This document shows, in pieces, positions 43,140 to 51,525 of a stretch of 51,912 nucleotides of DNA (the first letter of the stretch is position 1; the number at the start of each line of letters is the position of its first letter). The stretch is from Fidelibacterota bacterium (GTDB lineage: Bacteria; Fidelibacterota; UBA8477; JABMPR01): contig JAERTH010000074.1 in NCBI GenBank assembly GCA_016844955.1, positions 1-51,912 on the forward strand. Reading direction: 5' to 3'. The notes below the pieces were generated by a model that saw nothing but the letters and a program-made list of their open reading frames with translations, was not told where the DNA came from and made no database searches. The position numbers and the translations under genes were made by a program.

Positions 43140-43500
43140 AAGAAATAAATGACCCGAATTGTCACTTGTGTTTTCGCAGGTGATGATCGTCACAGAAGCA
43201 CTTATTTTTTGCTCTTTATTATCTGTATTATACTGTTTTTATTGATTTTATAAATTTATCCAAAAACAGTCACTACCCCCAGAGTTACTGCTTTAGACTG
43301 GAATGATCCTGATTATTTTTAGCTGTCACCTGAAAACTAGTGATTTTTCGTCCACCCACGAGTGAGGCCACCATTACTCACTATTTATCCCTGTCGAAAC
43401 GAGCTTGTGGAAGCTGCATCAGCGAAATAGTTTTTACTTGTCTGGCTACAGAATCGATTAAAATTCTGGCTGAATCCTACACAACAAATTAAGGATGATC
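43140..43500. other. Intergenic region, nothing recognised
   Basis: This AT-rich stretch between two divergent genes holds no open frame with a ribosome site on either strand and no clear repeat. AAGGATGATCC at the end is the ribosome site of the next gene. Confidence 0.4.
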
Positions 43501-43501
43501 C

Positions 43502-44518
43502 ATGAAAGCATATGTTTTGAAGAAAACCGGTAAATCACACGTATTAAAAATTACCGATGTAAACAGCAGTAGCCTTTACCCCAATGATGTCCGTGTCAAG
43601 ATTCGTAGCATTGGTTTGAACTATGCTGAAATTCAAAGTCGTAAAGGCCTCTATGGCTGGGCACCCAAGCGACCCTATATCCCTGGAATGGAAGCCTTTG
43701 GTATCATCGAAGAAGTTGGCTCCCAGGTCAACCATTTAAAAACTGGAACGCCTGTCATCGTGGTGGGTCAGTATGGAAATTATGCTGAGGAAACCGTGGT
43801 TCCCGCTACTCAGGTTCTTCCCGCATTTGAACACTTCTCCGATAGTGAAAATGCAGCCTTTGCAGTTCAATTCATGACCGCCTGGGTCGCTCTATTTGAA
43901 ATCTGCAGATTAACACCCAATGATCGGGTCCTGATTCAAGCTGCAGCAGGTGGTGTAGGTACAGCAGCTGTTCAACTGGCATCCACTTATGGTTGTGAAG
44001 TATTCGGGACCACCAGTAGAGATGAGAAGCTTGAGATAATCCGTAGCCTTGGTGCAAAACATGCCATCAACTATAGCAAAACCAATTTTGTTGATGCCAT
44101 CCAGAAAGAGAGCAGAGGGCAGGGTGTTGATGTGGTTCTTGAAGTTGTCGGTGGTGAAGTATTCCGCAAAAGTATGGAGCTACTCAATCCATTTGGGCGT
44201 CTGGCTGTCATTGGTTTTGCCAGCCTGAATCTAAACAAGTTTAATCCCTGGTCCTGGTGGAAAACATGGCGTGCTATTCCCCGGGTAAAAATTGATGCCA
44301 TGGCAACCGGCTCACAGGTTATTGGTGCCAGCCACCTGGGTTATCTGTTAAAGGACACCGAGCGCATGCTGAAAATCTGGGATGACCTGGCAACCTATGT
44401 TGTCACGCACAACATCAGACCCAGCATTGGTCATGAATTCAAATTTGAGGACATGGCAAAAGCCCATGATTTAATGGAATCCCGCAGAAGTGTGGGGAAG
44501 ATTGTCGTTCATATATAA
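43502..44518 (+). CDS. Zinc-independent medium-chain dehydrogenase, VAT1/quinone oxidoreductase-like
   Basis: This 338-residue MDR protein has the N-terminal catalytic fold (VRVKIRSIGLNYAEIQSRKG, RPYIPGMEAFGIIEEVGSQV) and the NADPH site AAAGGVGTAAVQLA (147-160). It lacks the Cys/His zinc ligands of alcohol dehydrogenases. The insert NLNKFNPWSWWKTWRAIPRV in the second half and VIGASHLGYL are typical of the synaptic-vesicle VAT1-like branch. It probably reduces quinones or enones with NADPH. It stands alone, 120 bases before the selenium/molybdenum cluster, separated by an inverted repeat. Confidence 0.88.
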   Translation: MKAYVLKKTGKSHVLKITDVNSSSLYPNDVRVKIRSIGLNYAEIQSRKGLYGWAPKRPYIPGMEAFGIIEEVGSQVNHLKTGTPVIVVGQYGNYAEETVVPATQVLPAFEHFSDSENAAFAVQFMTAWVALFEICRLTPNDRVLIQAAAGGVGTAAVQLASTYGCEVFGTTSRDEKLEIIRSLGAKHAINYSKTNFVDAIQKESRGQGVDVVLEVVGGEVFRKSMELLNPFGRLAVIGFASLNLNKFNPWSWWKTWRAIPRVKIDAMATGSQVIGASHLGYLLKDTERMLKIWDDLATYVVTHNIRPSIGHEFKFEDMAKAHDLMESRRSVGKIVVHI

Positions 44519-44540
44519 ACAGGGAGACACGAAATCACCA

Positions 44541-44588
44541 AGCGACGATTCGAAACGAAGTAAGACGAAAGCTTTGCTTGAAGTCAAT
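44541..44588. repeat. Inverted repeat between the MDR gene and yqeC
   Basis: GCGACGATT and AATCGTCGC are perfect 9-base arms about 30 bases apart, with AGCTTTGCTT-like inner pairing possible. It may end the MDR transcript or be a relic of the dispersed repeat family. Confidence 0.45.
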
Positions 44589-44638
44589 CGTCGCCTCGTA
44601 AACCCTTCGCAAGCATAAAACGATGATTATATTCTTTC

Positions 44639-45376
44639 ATGAAAATTTCTAATATCCTGTTTCAAGATGTCGCTGATGCTGAAAATGCCTGCATCGGGAT
44701 TCTGGGTGGTGGTGGCAAGACCGCCCTCCTCCATCGCCTGGGTGATGAGTTATCCCAGAGCTACTCCCGAGTAATCCTTTCTTCACTCACCAAGGCTGGA
44801 ATATCTTCCATCCACCCTGTTCATTTATATCACGAGTTTGAACCTGAAGCGCAGCGGGAGCAGCTTCTGGAAAACAATCCCCTGTATATCATGGGGGAAC
44901 CTGAACATGCAGAAAAGCTGCTGGGGGTAAACGAAGATCAACTCCAGCATTTATTTGAAGCTTCAGATCTAACTATTTTTGAATGTGATGGTGCCCGCAA
45001 ACGCCCCATTAAGGCACACCAACCTTTCGACCCCAATATTCCTGACTATGCTACCCATGCTATTATCGTGGTCGGTGCTGATGCAGTCGGAGCGAGAGTG
45101 GATGGGAAAATGGTACATCGCCCTGAACTGTTTCGCGAACTCTGGGATGTAAATGCAAATTTTGTACTGGACCCTGGTTTTATCACCAAGGTTATAACCA
45201 GTCAATATGGGTATATGCAAAAAGTACCCCCCGATGTTCCGGTTACCTACTTTGTGAACAAGGCTGACACCTTTCCCGATGAAGCCCGAACACTGGCCAA
45301 GACCATTCGTCGACTAAGTAATGCTCCCGTATTCTATGGCAGCATTGAGCAGGGTGATATAAAGCAGGCCCCATAA
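44639..45376 (+). CDS. yqeC: Selenium cofactor biosynthesis protein YqeC
   Basis: The 245-residue protein carries a P-loop-like GGGGKT (23-28) after IGIL, then VILSSLTKAGI, TIFECDGARKRPIKAH and AIIVVGADAVGARVDGKMVH with RPELF, which are the YqeC family marks. YqeC occurs with YqeB in genomes that make selenium-dependent molybdenum hydroxylases, the labile-selenium trait; its exact step is unknown. It is the first gene of a five-gene operon in which consecutive genes overlap. Confidence 0.9.
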   Translation: MKISNILFQDVADAENACIGILGGGGKTALLHRLGDELSQSYSRVILSSLTKAGISSIHPVHLYHEFEPEAQREQLLENNPLYIMGEPEHAEKLLGVNEDQLQHLFEASDLTIFECDGARKRPIKAHQPFDPNIPDYATHAIIVVGADAVGARVDGKMVHRPELFRELWDVNANFVLDPGFITKVITSQYGYMQKVPPDVPVTYFVNKADTFPDEARTLAKTIRRLSNAPVFYGSIEQGDIKQAP

Positions 45377-45966
45377 TGCTGAACCTGGCCATGATCATCA
45401 CAGCCGCCGGACGTTCCACGCGGTTTCCACCCAATAAACTTTTGAAAGTACTGGAAGACCGTGCGGCAATTGAGCATACTGTTAACACTTTTATCAATTT
45501 TGACCTGGATATGTACGTTATCCTGGGGTACCAGAGCGACCTGATTGAAGAGGTTCTACTGGATCGCTTTGATGACGGTCTCATATTTGAGTACAATACC
45601 GCCTTTCATTCCGGACTCGCCAGCTCAGTTATCACCGGCGTTAAAGCCGCTGGCAGGAACTATGATTACTGGTGCTTCTGCCCTGGAGACAAGCCCTTCA
45701 TCCAACAAAAAACCGTAAAATACCTGCTTGAAACCCTGGATCGCGAAAAGCCCTTGATCCTTTCACCCCGCTATCAAAATAAACCAGGCCATCCCACTTT
45801 TTTCTCCTCAGAGCTGTATCCTCATTTTATGGATGCCATTGGTGATTCAGGAGGCCGCCAGATTATGGACGCCTTTCCTGATGAGGTGCTTCATGTAGAT
45901 GTTACTGATGAGGGTGTTGGACTGGATATGGATTATTATCTGGAGTTTGAAAATGCCCAGGGCTAA
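45376..45966 (+). CDS. MocA/MobA-like nucleotidyltransferase
   Basis: The sugar-nucleotidyltransferase fold begins MIITAAGRSTRFPPNKLLKV, the nucleotide-binding loop, and continues with VILGYQSDLIEEVL, FHSGLASSVITGVKAA and FCPGDKPFIQQKTVKYLL (metal Asp), then ILSPRYQNKPGHPTFFSSEL. It resembles MocA (CTP:molybdopterin cytidylyltransferase, E. coli YgfJ), which makes the MCD cofactor of xanthine dehydrogenase-type hydroxylases. The ATG overlaps the yqeC stop and the stop overlaps yqeB. MCD versus another nucleotide form cannot be told from sequence. Confidence 0.88.
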   Translation: MLNLAMIITAAGRSTRFPPNKLLKVLEDRAAIEHTVNTFINFDLDMYVILGYQSDLIEEVLLDRFDDGLIFEYNTAFHSGLASSVITGVKAAGRNYDYWCFCPGDKPFIQQKTVKYLLETLDREKPLILSPRYQNKPGHPTFFSSELYPHFMDAIGDSGGRQIMDAFPDEVLHVDVTDEGVGLDMDYYLEFENAQG

Positions 45967-46753
45967 GCGAGTCTGGGTTAGAGGTGCCGGTGAGTTGGGT
46001 ACTGGAGTTGCCCACCTGCTCTATCGTGTTGGCTACCCTGTCTTCATGTCTGAAATTTCGCCACCACTGGCAATCAGAAGACCGGTTACATTCAGCGATG
46101 CTATCCTGGAAAACACAACGATAGTAGAGGGTGTGACCGCCAGGAAGCATGATCACTACAAGCTACCTGTCACACAAGACTGGGATCATATCCCGATTTT
46201 CAATGATGATCCTGAAAAAATATTGAGCCTCAAACCAGATGTGATTGTAGATGCCCGTATGCTTAAACATTATCAGGAGAATTATCGTCCCTGGGCGGAG
46301 CTGTTTATCGGACTCGGACCAGGCTTTCATACCGAGCAGAATTGTCACCGTGTGATTGAAACCATGCGGGGACATGATCTGGCCCGTGTGATCACATCAG
46401 GTGGTCCCCTGGCTGATACTGGCGTTCCCGGGAAACTTGGTGGGCAAACTTCACAGCGTCTTATTCGAGCGCCCTATTCAGGCAATGTTAGCTGGCAGGT
46501 GGAATTCGGTGAAATGGTACATAAAAACCAGGAGATCGGATTGATAAATGAATCCCATCAGATTTTAGCTCCCCTGGATGGCATAGTACGGGGGATGATT
46601 TCACAACACACACCTGTCGGGGAGGGCATGAAGATTGGTGATGTTGATCCGCGTGGGGACAAAATAAAATATCAACAGATCTCAGAAAAATCTCGGGCCA
46701 TCGCAGCAGGGGTTTTTGAAGCCATGGTCATAAATGAAAGACAGATGAAATGA
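45953..46753 (+). CDS. yqeB: EF2563-family selenium-dependent molybdenum hydroxylase system protein YqeB
   Basis: The protein begins VWVRGAGELGTGVAHLLYRV, a Rossmann-like loop, followed by MSEISPPLAIRRPVTFSDAI, DVIVDARML, FIGLGPGFHTEQNCHRVIET and RGHDLARVITSG, the invariant blocks of the EF2563/YqeB family. The C-terminal part (IRAPYSGNVSWQVEFGEMVH...ILAPLDGIVRGMI) resembles a biotinyl/lipoyl-like fold. It is believed to help insert labile selenium in molybdenum hydroxylases. The ATG at 45953 overlaps the preceding gene by 14 bases; the frame further upstream is only overlap. Confidence 0.92.
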   Translation: MPRAKRVWVRGAGELGTGVAHLLYRVGYPVFMSEISPPLAIRRPVTFSDAILENTTIVEGVTARKHDHYKLPVTQDWDHIPIFNDDPEKILSLKPDVIVDARMLKHYQENYRPWAELFIGLGPGFHTEQNCHRVIETMRGHDLARVITSGGPLADTGVPGKLGGQTSQRLIRAPYSGNVSWQVEFGEMVHKNQEIGLINESHQILAPLDGIVRGMISQHTPVGEGMKIGDVDPRGDKIKYQQISEKSRAIAAGVFEAMVINERQMK

Positions 46754-47763
46754 TTAAGCACCTCCTTGAACAGTGGGACACACATTCTGATCAACAGGCG
46801 GTATTGTGTTCGGTGATCAAATGGAAGGGATCAGTACCACGTAAAGACTACCCCTTGATGCTGGTGCTGGATGATGGAAGCATCCTGGGTACCATTGGAG
46901 GGGGTTCTATGGAGCTCCAGGTAACCAACTCAGCCCTGGAGTTGATCGGTGGGAAAAGCTCCAGAGTTTTTGATTTTGATATGACTGGCTCTGATGTGGA
47001 TGCTGATGTGGGTCTGTGTGGCGGTACGCTACAAGTGCTGGTGGAACCGTTCTCAAGTGAACTCCAGCAATTTTATCTGGAACTTCTTGATACAATCCCA
47101 GCCAATCCAAAGGTGATGGTGGCGCTGAGTATCTCCTCCGGTTCAAGAGTACAGCGGCAATTGATCACATCCCGCAAGCAAATTCAAGCAGTAGATGATG
47201 AGATTCACAAGCGTTTGAGTGATTCTTTTGAGGATCAATGCTCCAACGCATTCACCAGGGAAGGGGACCGCTATTTGATGTGGCAACCCTTCAGCCCGCC
47301 GGTGATTCATATCTTTGGGGCAGGACATGTTGGACAGGCAGTGGCGGATCTGGCTCAATTTAATGATCTACAGGTCGTGGTCTATGATGATCGTGAAGCC
47401 TTGATGACCCAAGCTCGATTCCCTTATGCACAAAGGGTTGCTATGGCGTTCCCACTTAACAGGGAAGCCTTGCCAGCTATTCCTGAACATGATTTTGTAC
47501 TGATTGCCAGTCGGGAACACCGGCATGACCGTGAATTGCTGTTTGCACTACTGCAGGAACCACCGGCCTATGTGGGACTGGTCAGCAGCTCCCGGAAATG
47601 GAAGATTTTATCAACAAGTCTCCGCTCTGAAGGACTAAGCTCGGAAGTACTGAATAAAGTTCATGCTCCAGTGGGTCTGAATATTGAAGCCCAGACTGTT
47701 CCAGAAATTGCTATCAGTATTGTTTCTGAAATGATTGCCTGCTATCGGAAATCATCTGTATGA
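46750..47763 (+). CDS. XdhC family molybdenum cofactor insertion protein
   Basis: The N-terminal XdhC/CoxI domain shows AVLCSVIKWKGSVPRKDYPL, ILGTIGGGSMELQV and DADVGLCGGTLQVLVEP. The C-terminal Rossmann domain shows VIHIFGAGHVGQAVADLAQF, VVYDDREALM, DFVLIASREHRHDRELLFAL, YVGLVSSSRKWKIL and HAPVGLNIEAQTVPEIAISI. XdhC proteins bind molybdenum cofactor and insert it, after sulfuration, into xanthine dehydrogenase. The length of 337 residues fits. Both ends overlap the neighbours by four bases (ATGA), so this is one translational unit with yqeB and the hydantoinase gene. Confidence 0.94.
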   Translation: MIKHLLEQWDTHSDQQAVLCSVIKWKGSVPRKDYPLMLVLDDGSILGTIGGGSMELQVTNSALELIGGKSSRVFDFDMTGSDVDADVGLCGGTLQVLVEPFSSELQQFYLELLDTIPANPKVMVALSISSGSRVQRQLITSRKQIQAVDDEIHKRLSDSFEDQCSNAFTREGDRYLMWQPFSPPVIHIFGAGHVGQAVADLAQFNDLQVVVYDDREALMTQARFPYAQRVAMAFPLNREALPAIPEHDFVLIASREHRHDRELLFALLQEPPAYVGLVSSSRKWKILSTSLRSEGLSSEVLNKVHAPVGLNIEAQTVPEIAISIVSEMIACYRKSSV

Positions 47764-49103
47764 AATCACTCCTGATCAAGAATGGGCGCATCATTCATAC
47801 CAACGGACATGGCGATGCAGATATTTTGATTCAAAATGATAGTATCGCAGACATGGGTAAAAACCTCATGATCCCTGAGGGAACTGACATACTGGATGCT
47901 ACCGATCAATGGGTTTTCCCTGGCGTCATTGACCCACATACACACATGGGAATCCCCATTAAAAATGGTAGCTCAGCTGATACCTTTGCCACGGGGAGTC
48001 GTTCTGCGCTTCATGGTGGTGTAACAACCATTCTGGATTTCACTGTACTTGAATCTGGTCAATCTCTGCAACAGAGTCTGGACACCCGTATTGAGCTGGC
48101 CAAAGCCTCGGTTTGTGATGTGGGATTGCATGTCAACATCACTCGTTTCGAACCTGAATTACTTGAGGAGATCCCACTGCTGATTAAAAATGGCTTCACC
48201 AGTTTTAAGGTGTTTACCACCTATGAAGAAGCTGGAATGATGCTGGACTATAATCAAATCGAAGCTGTGGCCTCTATCATTGGTGAGCACGGTGGTGTAC
48301 TCATGGTTCATTCTGAGGACAATCAGGTTATTAACGAGGCTTCGGCGCCATATACTGAAGGCGTGCAGACACACCCGCGGTTCCATGGGCTCAGTCGTCC
48401 GGCTAGCGCTGAAAGTGTGGCAGTTAGAACGTTGGGCGAAATTTCAAACCGATCCAACTGCACTATCTATATCGTTCATCTGAATACGGCTGAAGGCCTT
48501 TCCATTGCCAGTCAATACCCCCTGCTGAAAGTTGAAACCTGTCCGCATTATCTCCTGCTAACGGATGATGTTTATGAGCAGCCTGATGGGCGCATGTATG
48601 TGGCCAGTCCACCCCTGCGGAAGCAAGCAGACCAGGATGCTTTATGGCAAGGGATTCAAGCAGGTAGCATTCATACCATTGGCTCGGATCACTGTCCGTT
48701 TTGCCTGGCCGACAAACCCAAAGGGAGACCCTTTCAGGACATCCCCAATGGCATGGGCGGTGTGGAAACCCTATTCCCAACGTTACTGGCTCAATTTGTC
48801 AAGCGGGGCATAAATCTTTCGCTTTTGGTACAATTAACCAGCCACAATGCGGCACAAATTTTTGGGCTTCGTGGGCAAAAGGGTGATCTTGCTCCTGGTT
48901 GCCATGCAGACCTGTTGATTGTGGATCCAACAAATATCAGCAATGACTGGGAAAAAGATCTGGATACGATTCTAGACTGGAATGCCTATGCTGGATTACC
49001 AGCCCTATTTCCAAGCACGGTTATCCGGCGGGGAGAAATTGTGATATCAAATTGGAAAACCGCCACAAGGTCTCAAGGGGTGCTCCTGAAGTCTTCGACT
49101 TAG
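47760..49103 (+). CDS. Dihydropyrimidinase/D-hydantoinase
   Basis: This amidohydrolase opens cyclic ureides such as dihydropyrimidines or hydantoins. Metal ligands are visible: His60 and His62 in GVIDPHTHMG, the carbamylated Lys150 in GFTSFKVFTTY, a His in LMVHSEDN, a His in IYIVHLNT and the Asp of GSDHCPF. IPNGMGGVETLFPTL near the C-terminus is typical of hydantoinases. The length of 447 residues fits. It ends the selenium/molybdenum hydroxylase maturation operon, comparable with the E. coli hyuA-ssnA-xdhD region, pointing to purine or hydantoin catabolism. Confidence 0.92.
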   Translation: MKSLLIKNGRIIHTNGHGDADILIQNDSIADMGKNLMIPEGTDILDATDQWVFPGVIDPHTHMGIPIKNGSSADTFATGSRSALHGGVTTILDFTVLESGQSLQQSLDTRIELAKASVCDVGLHVNITRFEPELLEEIPLLIKNGFTSFKVFTTYEEAGMMLDYNQIEAVASIIGEHGGVLMVHSEDNQVINEASAPYTEGVQTHPRFHGLSRPASAESVAVRTLGEISNRSNCTIYIVHLNTAEGLSIASQYPLLKVETCPHYLLLTDDVYEQPDGRMYVASPPLRKQADQDALWQGIQAGSIHTIGSDHCPFCLADKPKGRPFQDIPNGMGGVETLFPTLLAQFVKRGINLSLLVQLTSHNAAQIFGLRGQKGDLAPGCHADLLIVDPTNISNDWEKDLDTILDWNAYAGLPALFPSTVIRRGEIVISNWKTATRSQGVLLKSST

Positions 49104-49132
49104 TGTCTAGCAATTAAAATCGATCACTGGCT

Positions 49133-49297
49133 TCAGTTTGAAGATTTGTAACCCCTCCACAGATTTAACAATCCGATTAGACCGAAAAATGCTCCCGAAA
49201 ATATTTGTCTTTGTTCATGTGCTGCAAATAGAATAAACACGGCCATTATGACAAATAATAATCCGATAATTGTATTGGGTTTCTTAAGGAAAGTCAC
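49133..49297 (-). CDS. Small two-helix membrane protein downstream of RNase D
   Basis: From a GTG with AGGAT upstream the minus strand encodes 54 residues: MTFLKKPNTIIGLLFVIMAV, FILFAAHEQRQIFSGAFFGL and IGLLNLWRGYKSSN. Two hydrophobic helices with a short polar loop are visible. The GTG overlaps the stop codon of the preceding small ORF (GTGA), which suggests translational coupling. I do not recognise the family. Confidence 0.5.
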   Translation of the reverse strand: MTFLKKPNTIIGLLFVIMAVFILFAAHEQRQIFSGAFFGLIGLLNLWRGYKSSN

Positions 49298-49461
49298 TTT
49301 ATCCTAACCTCCCGGTGATTGATATAGAATTGATCCATTGTCCCCTTCTGTCGGTATTCCATAAGTGGCGTACTGTGAGGTGTAATCCAATCATTTACAA
49401 CTAAACCGAACAGCCTGCCATGTCTCTCAGCGTCTGGTTTTATATTAATCCCTTTTGACAA
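49294..49461 (-). CDS. Small hypothetical protein overlapping the 3' end of rnd
   Basis: A TTG inside the last codons of rnd opens a frame of 55 residues (MSKGINIKPDAERHGRLFGL, then VVNDWITPHSTPLMEYRQKG and TMDQFYINHREVRIK). It ends in an overlap with the start of the next small membrane protein. Balanced composition and the chain of overlaps suggest a real gene, but no start signal is clear and no family is recognised. Confidence 0.4.
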   Translation of the reverse strand: MSKGINIKPDAERHGRLFGLVVNDWITPHSTPLMEYRQKGTMDQFYINHREVRIK

Positions 49462-50581
49462 TTTTAATTTTGTCGCCTGCCAGTGCCAGGGCAATCTTCC
49501 CACTCAAAAGTTTACCCGCAAGTGCTCCAAAAACCTCCTGTCTCCACCCACCCATAAACCTCGTCTTGCCACCCAAGGCAAATTGTTCCAGGTCAGGTTT
49601 AGTCGCAACCAGCTTGGGCGCAACTTTGTTTTGTCGGCACACATGTTTGAGTAGGGCCCGTAATAGAACCACAACATTCTCACTGGCTTGCTCATCAGAA
49701 CCATCATCCTTAAGGTCCGGGCAATCCTCAAGCGGCAACCCTTCTGCTCGGCGGATGCAGCTCAGGATTTCCTGCCCAAGCTGACCCTGTGCATTTCCGC
49801 CTATGGAGCGAACGCGACCAAGGTCCTTAAGATTCTGGGGTGGATGGGAGACAATATCTCGCAGGGTCAGGTCCTTGATGACCCAGCCTCGAGGAATATT
49901 CTTTGACTTTGCTTTTGCCTCACGCCAGAGCACCAATTCGCTCAGAATGATGAGCCGTCTGCGATTCAGACCCCTTATGTTGAGCTTTTTTAATTGTCCC
50001 TTTAGATCAAAGTCATAACGATTGGGGTCAGACAACTCCCGCATCTCTTCTTTGACCCAACTCGCTCTGCCGCGCTTCTCAATGTCCTTGAGCAGTGCCT
50101 CATAAACGGGAATTAAATTTGTAACATCACCCAGGGCGTAGCTGGCATGACGCTCAAGCAGGGGACGTTTAGACCAATCAACGATTTGCGCACTTTTATC
50201 CAGCCTGGTATTGGTAAACGTCTTGACCAATTGCCCAAAGGAAACTTGATCTCCAAAACCACACACCATGGCGGCTATCTGCGTATCAAAAATCGGTGAA
50301 AGTGATAGTTTGAATTCATTCTGAAAAATGGCCAAGTCCTGATCTGCGGCGTGAAAAACCTTAACTATTTCTGGATTTTTTAGATACCCAATCAAAGGGT
50401 CAAGATCCAGACCGCTAAGCGTATCAATCATTGCCGCGTGAGCCCCATAGGCAATCTGCATCAAACATAGTTGTGGATAATATGTTTTTTCTGAAATGAA
50501 TTCTGTATCTAAAGCCACATAGGGAGGTGTCCCCAGCTCTCTTAGAAATTTAATCAACTCGGGTGTGCTTTGGATTAACAA
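49445..50581 (-). CDS. rnd: Ribonuclease D
   Basis: This 3'-5' exoribonuclease of the DEDDy group trims tRNA precursors. The catalytic motifs are VALDTEF (Exo I), VFHAADQDLAIF (Exo II) and YALGDVTNLIPVYE (Exo III, where a Tyr six residues before the last Asp is expected). An HRDC domain follows (LNRRRLIILSELVLWREAKA, IPRGWVIKDLTLRDI). A C-terminal region of about 90 residues (ENVVVLLRALLKHVCRQNKV...GWRQEVFGALAGKLLSGKIA) corresponds to the second HRDC-like domain. The length of 378 residues matches E. coli RNase D. Confidence 0.93.
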   Translation of the reverse strand: MLIQSTPELIKFLRELGTPPYVALDTEFISEKTYYPQLCLMQIAYGAHAAMIDTLSGLDLDPLIGYLKNPEIVKVFHAADQDLAIFQNEFKLSLSPIFDTQIAAMVCGFGDQVSFGQLVKTFTNTRLDKSAQIVDWSKRPLLERHASYALGDVTNLIPVYEALLKDIEKRGRASWVKEEMRELSDPNRYDFDLKGQLKKLNIRGLNRRRLIILSELVLWREAKAKSKNIPRGWVIKDLTLRDIVSHPPQNLKDLGRVRSIGGNAQGQLGQEILSCIRRAEGLPLEDCPDLKDDGSDEQASENVVVLLRALLKHVCRQNKVAPKLVATKPDLEQFALGGKTRFMGGWRQEVFGALAGKLLSGKIALALAGDKIKIVKRD

Positions 50582-50661
50582 CTGGATTGTCCTCTTGATT
50601 GATTGAAAAATTAGTCATACTCTGCTGATTCACACGTGTCCCTCACATTTATTCCAGTATA

Positions 50662-50997
50662 TCAGCGCACTAGAAATAAAGTTGCTCCAATGGCTCCCCT
50701 TACAATTGAGATGTTAGCCACAAAAAGATAAAACCAGTTCAAATCTGGAAACCACATATACACAATTGCCATGAGCACAGCAATGACAATTCCCTGAGCA
50801 CTATCGGTCTGATGGATCAGGGCCAGTTCCCGTTCATCTGTTTCATGTTTGACCTGGACAGCTATCAGCGCAATGAAAAATGGAATAAACCCATAAATAA
50901 CCCCCATGAGTCCAAATTGAACACAGGCATAGTAGGTCCAGATTCCACTCAGTAATTGAATCATAAACATGAGAATATAATTACCACGGATTTTCAT
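50662..50997 (-). CDS. Small integral membrane protein paired with an XRE-type regulator
   Basis: The 111-residue protein has about four hydrophobic segments and a cytoplasmic loop KHETDERELALIHQTDSAQG. A DERE-type loop between helices is common in small membrane proteins encoded directly after an HTH_3 (XRE) regulator. Here the ATG overlaps the stop of such a regulator remnant (ATGA). Function unknown. Its native promoter and partner have probably been disrupted by the adjacent insertion sequence. Confidence 0.6.
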   Translation of the reverse strand: MKIRGNYILMFMIQLLSGIWTYYACVQFGLMGVIYGFIPFFIALIAVQVKHETDERELALIHQTDSAQGIVIAVLMAIVYMWFPDLNWFYLFVANISIVRGAIGATLFLVR

Positions 50998-51077
50998 TCT
51001 TCACCCCGCTCTACATAAAAGATTTGTTCTACATCGGCTTCAAAGAAAGCTGCGATTTTCAGTGCTGACAGTGTATC
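50994..51077 (-). pseudogene. C-terminal stub of an XRE-family regulator, cut by an insertion sequence
   Basis: The minus-strand frame reads DTLSALKIAAFFEADVEQIF, then YVERGEE and stop. This is the end of a compact HTH_3 regulator (the family pattern is SL.TALKIA..F.V.VEEIF). The HTH itself is missing, and the frame runs into a stop codon where the IS3-type element begins. The stub's stop overlaps the start of the membrane protein gene at 50997. Confidence 0.65.
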
Positions 51078-51159
51078 CTGTCAGAGCAACTCGTAACAAA
51101 TAGCATGATTTTCTAAGAGATACTTTTGGGTTATCCTGAAAGCAAAAAAGGATATAAAA

Positions 51160-51525
51160 ATGAGCCCAAAATCAAATGTAGAAAAGCGCGTCAAAGATAT
51201 ACGTAGAAACACCCGCAAGAAATACTCAGCAGAAGAAAAGATCAGAATAATACTCGAGGGTTTACGAGGTGAAGAGACCATTGCCTCAATCTGTCGTAAA
51301 GAGAACATTGCTCAGAACCTTTACTACAAGTGGAGCAAAGACTTTCTGGAGGCAGGTAAGAAGCGCCTGGCTGGTGACATAGTACGTGAAGCCAATAGTA
51401 CAGAAGTTGATGATCTCCGAAATGAAAACAATCACCTGAAACAACTGTATGCTAGCCTGGCCATGAAAGCAGATGTGTTAAAAAAAAGCTGCGTTGGTCA
51501 GGGTATCGAAGTGAGCGGTATATGA
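51160..51525 (+). CDS. IS3-family transposase OrfA (HTH)
   Basis: The 121-residue protein has the transposase_8-type helix-turn-helix: RKKYSAEEKIRIILEGLRGE, TIASICRKENIAQNLYYKWS and KDFLEAGKKRLAGD. A C-terminal leucine-zipper-like helix follows (VDDLRNENNHLKQLYASLAM, KADVLKKS). It binds the element ends. Its stop overlaps the ATG of orfB (ATGA), so OrfB can be made by reinitiation; a classical -1 frameshift may also occur in the A-rich stretch AAAAAAAGC at 51480-51490. Confidence 0.9.
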   Translation: MSPKSNVEKRVKDIRRNTRKKYSAEEKIRIILEGLRGEETIASICRKENIAQNLYYKWSKDFLEAGKKRLAGDIVREANSTEVDDLRNENNHLKQLYASLAMKADVLKKSCVGQGIEVSGI

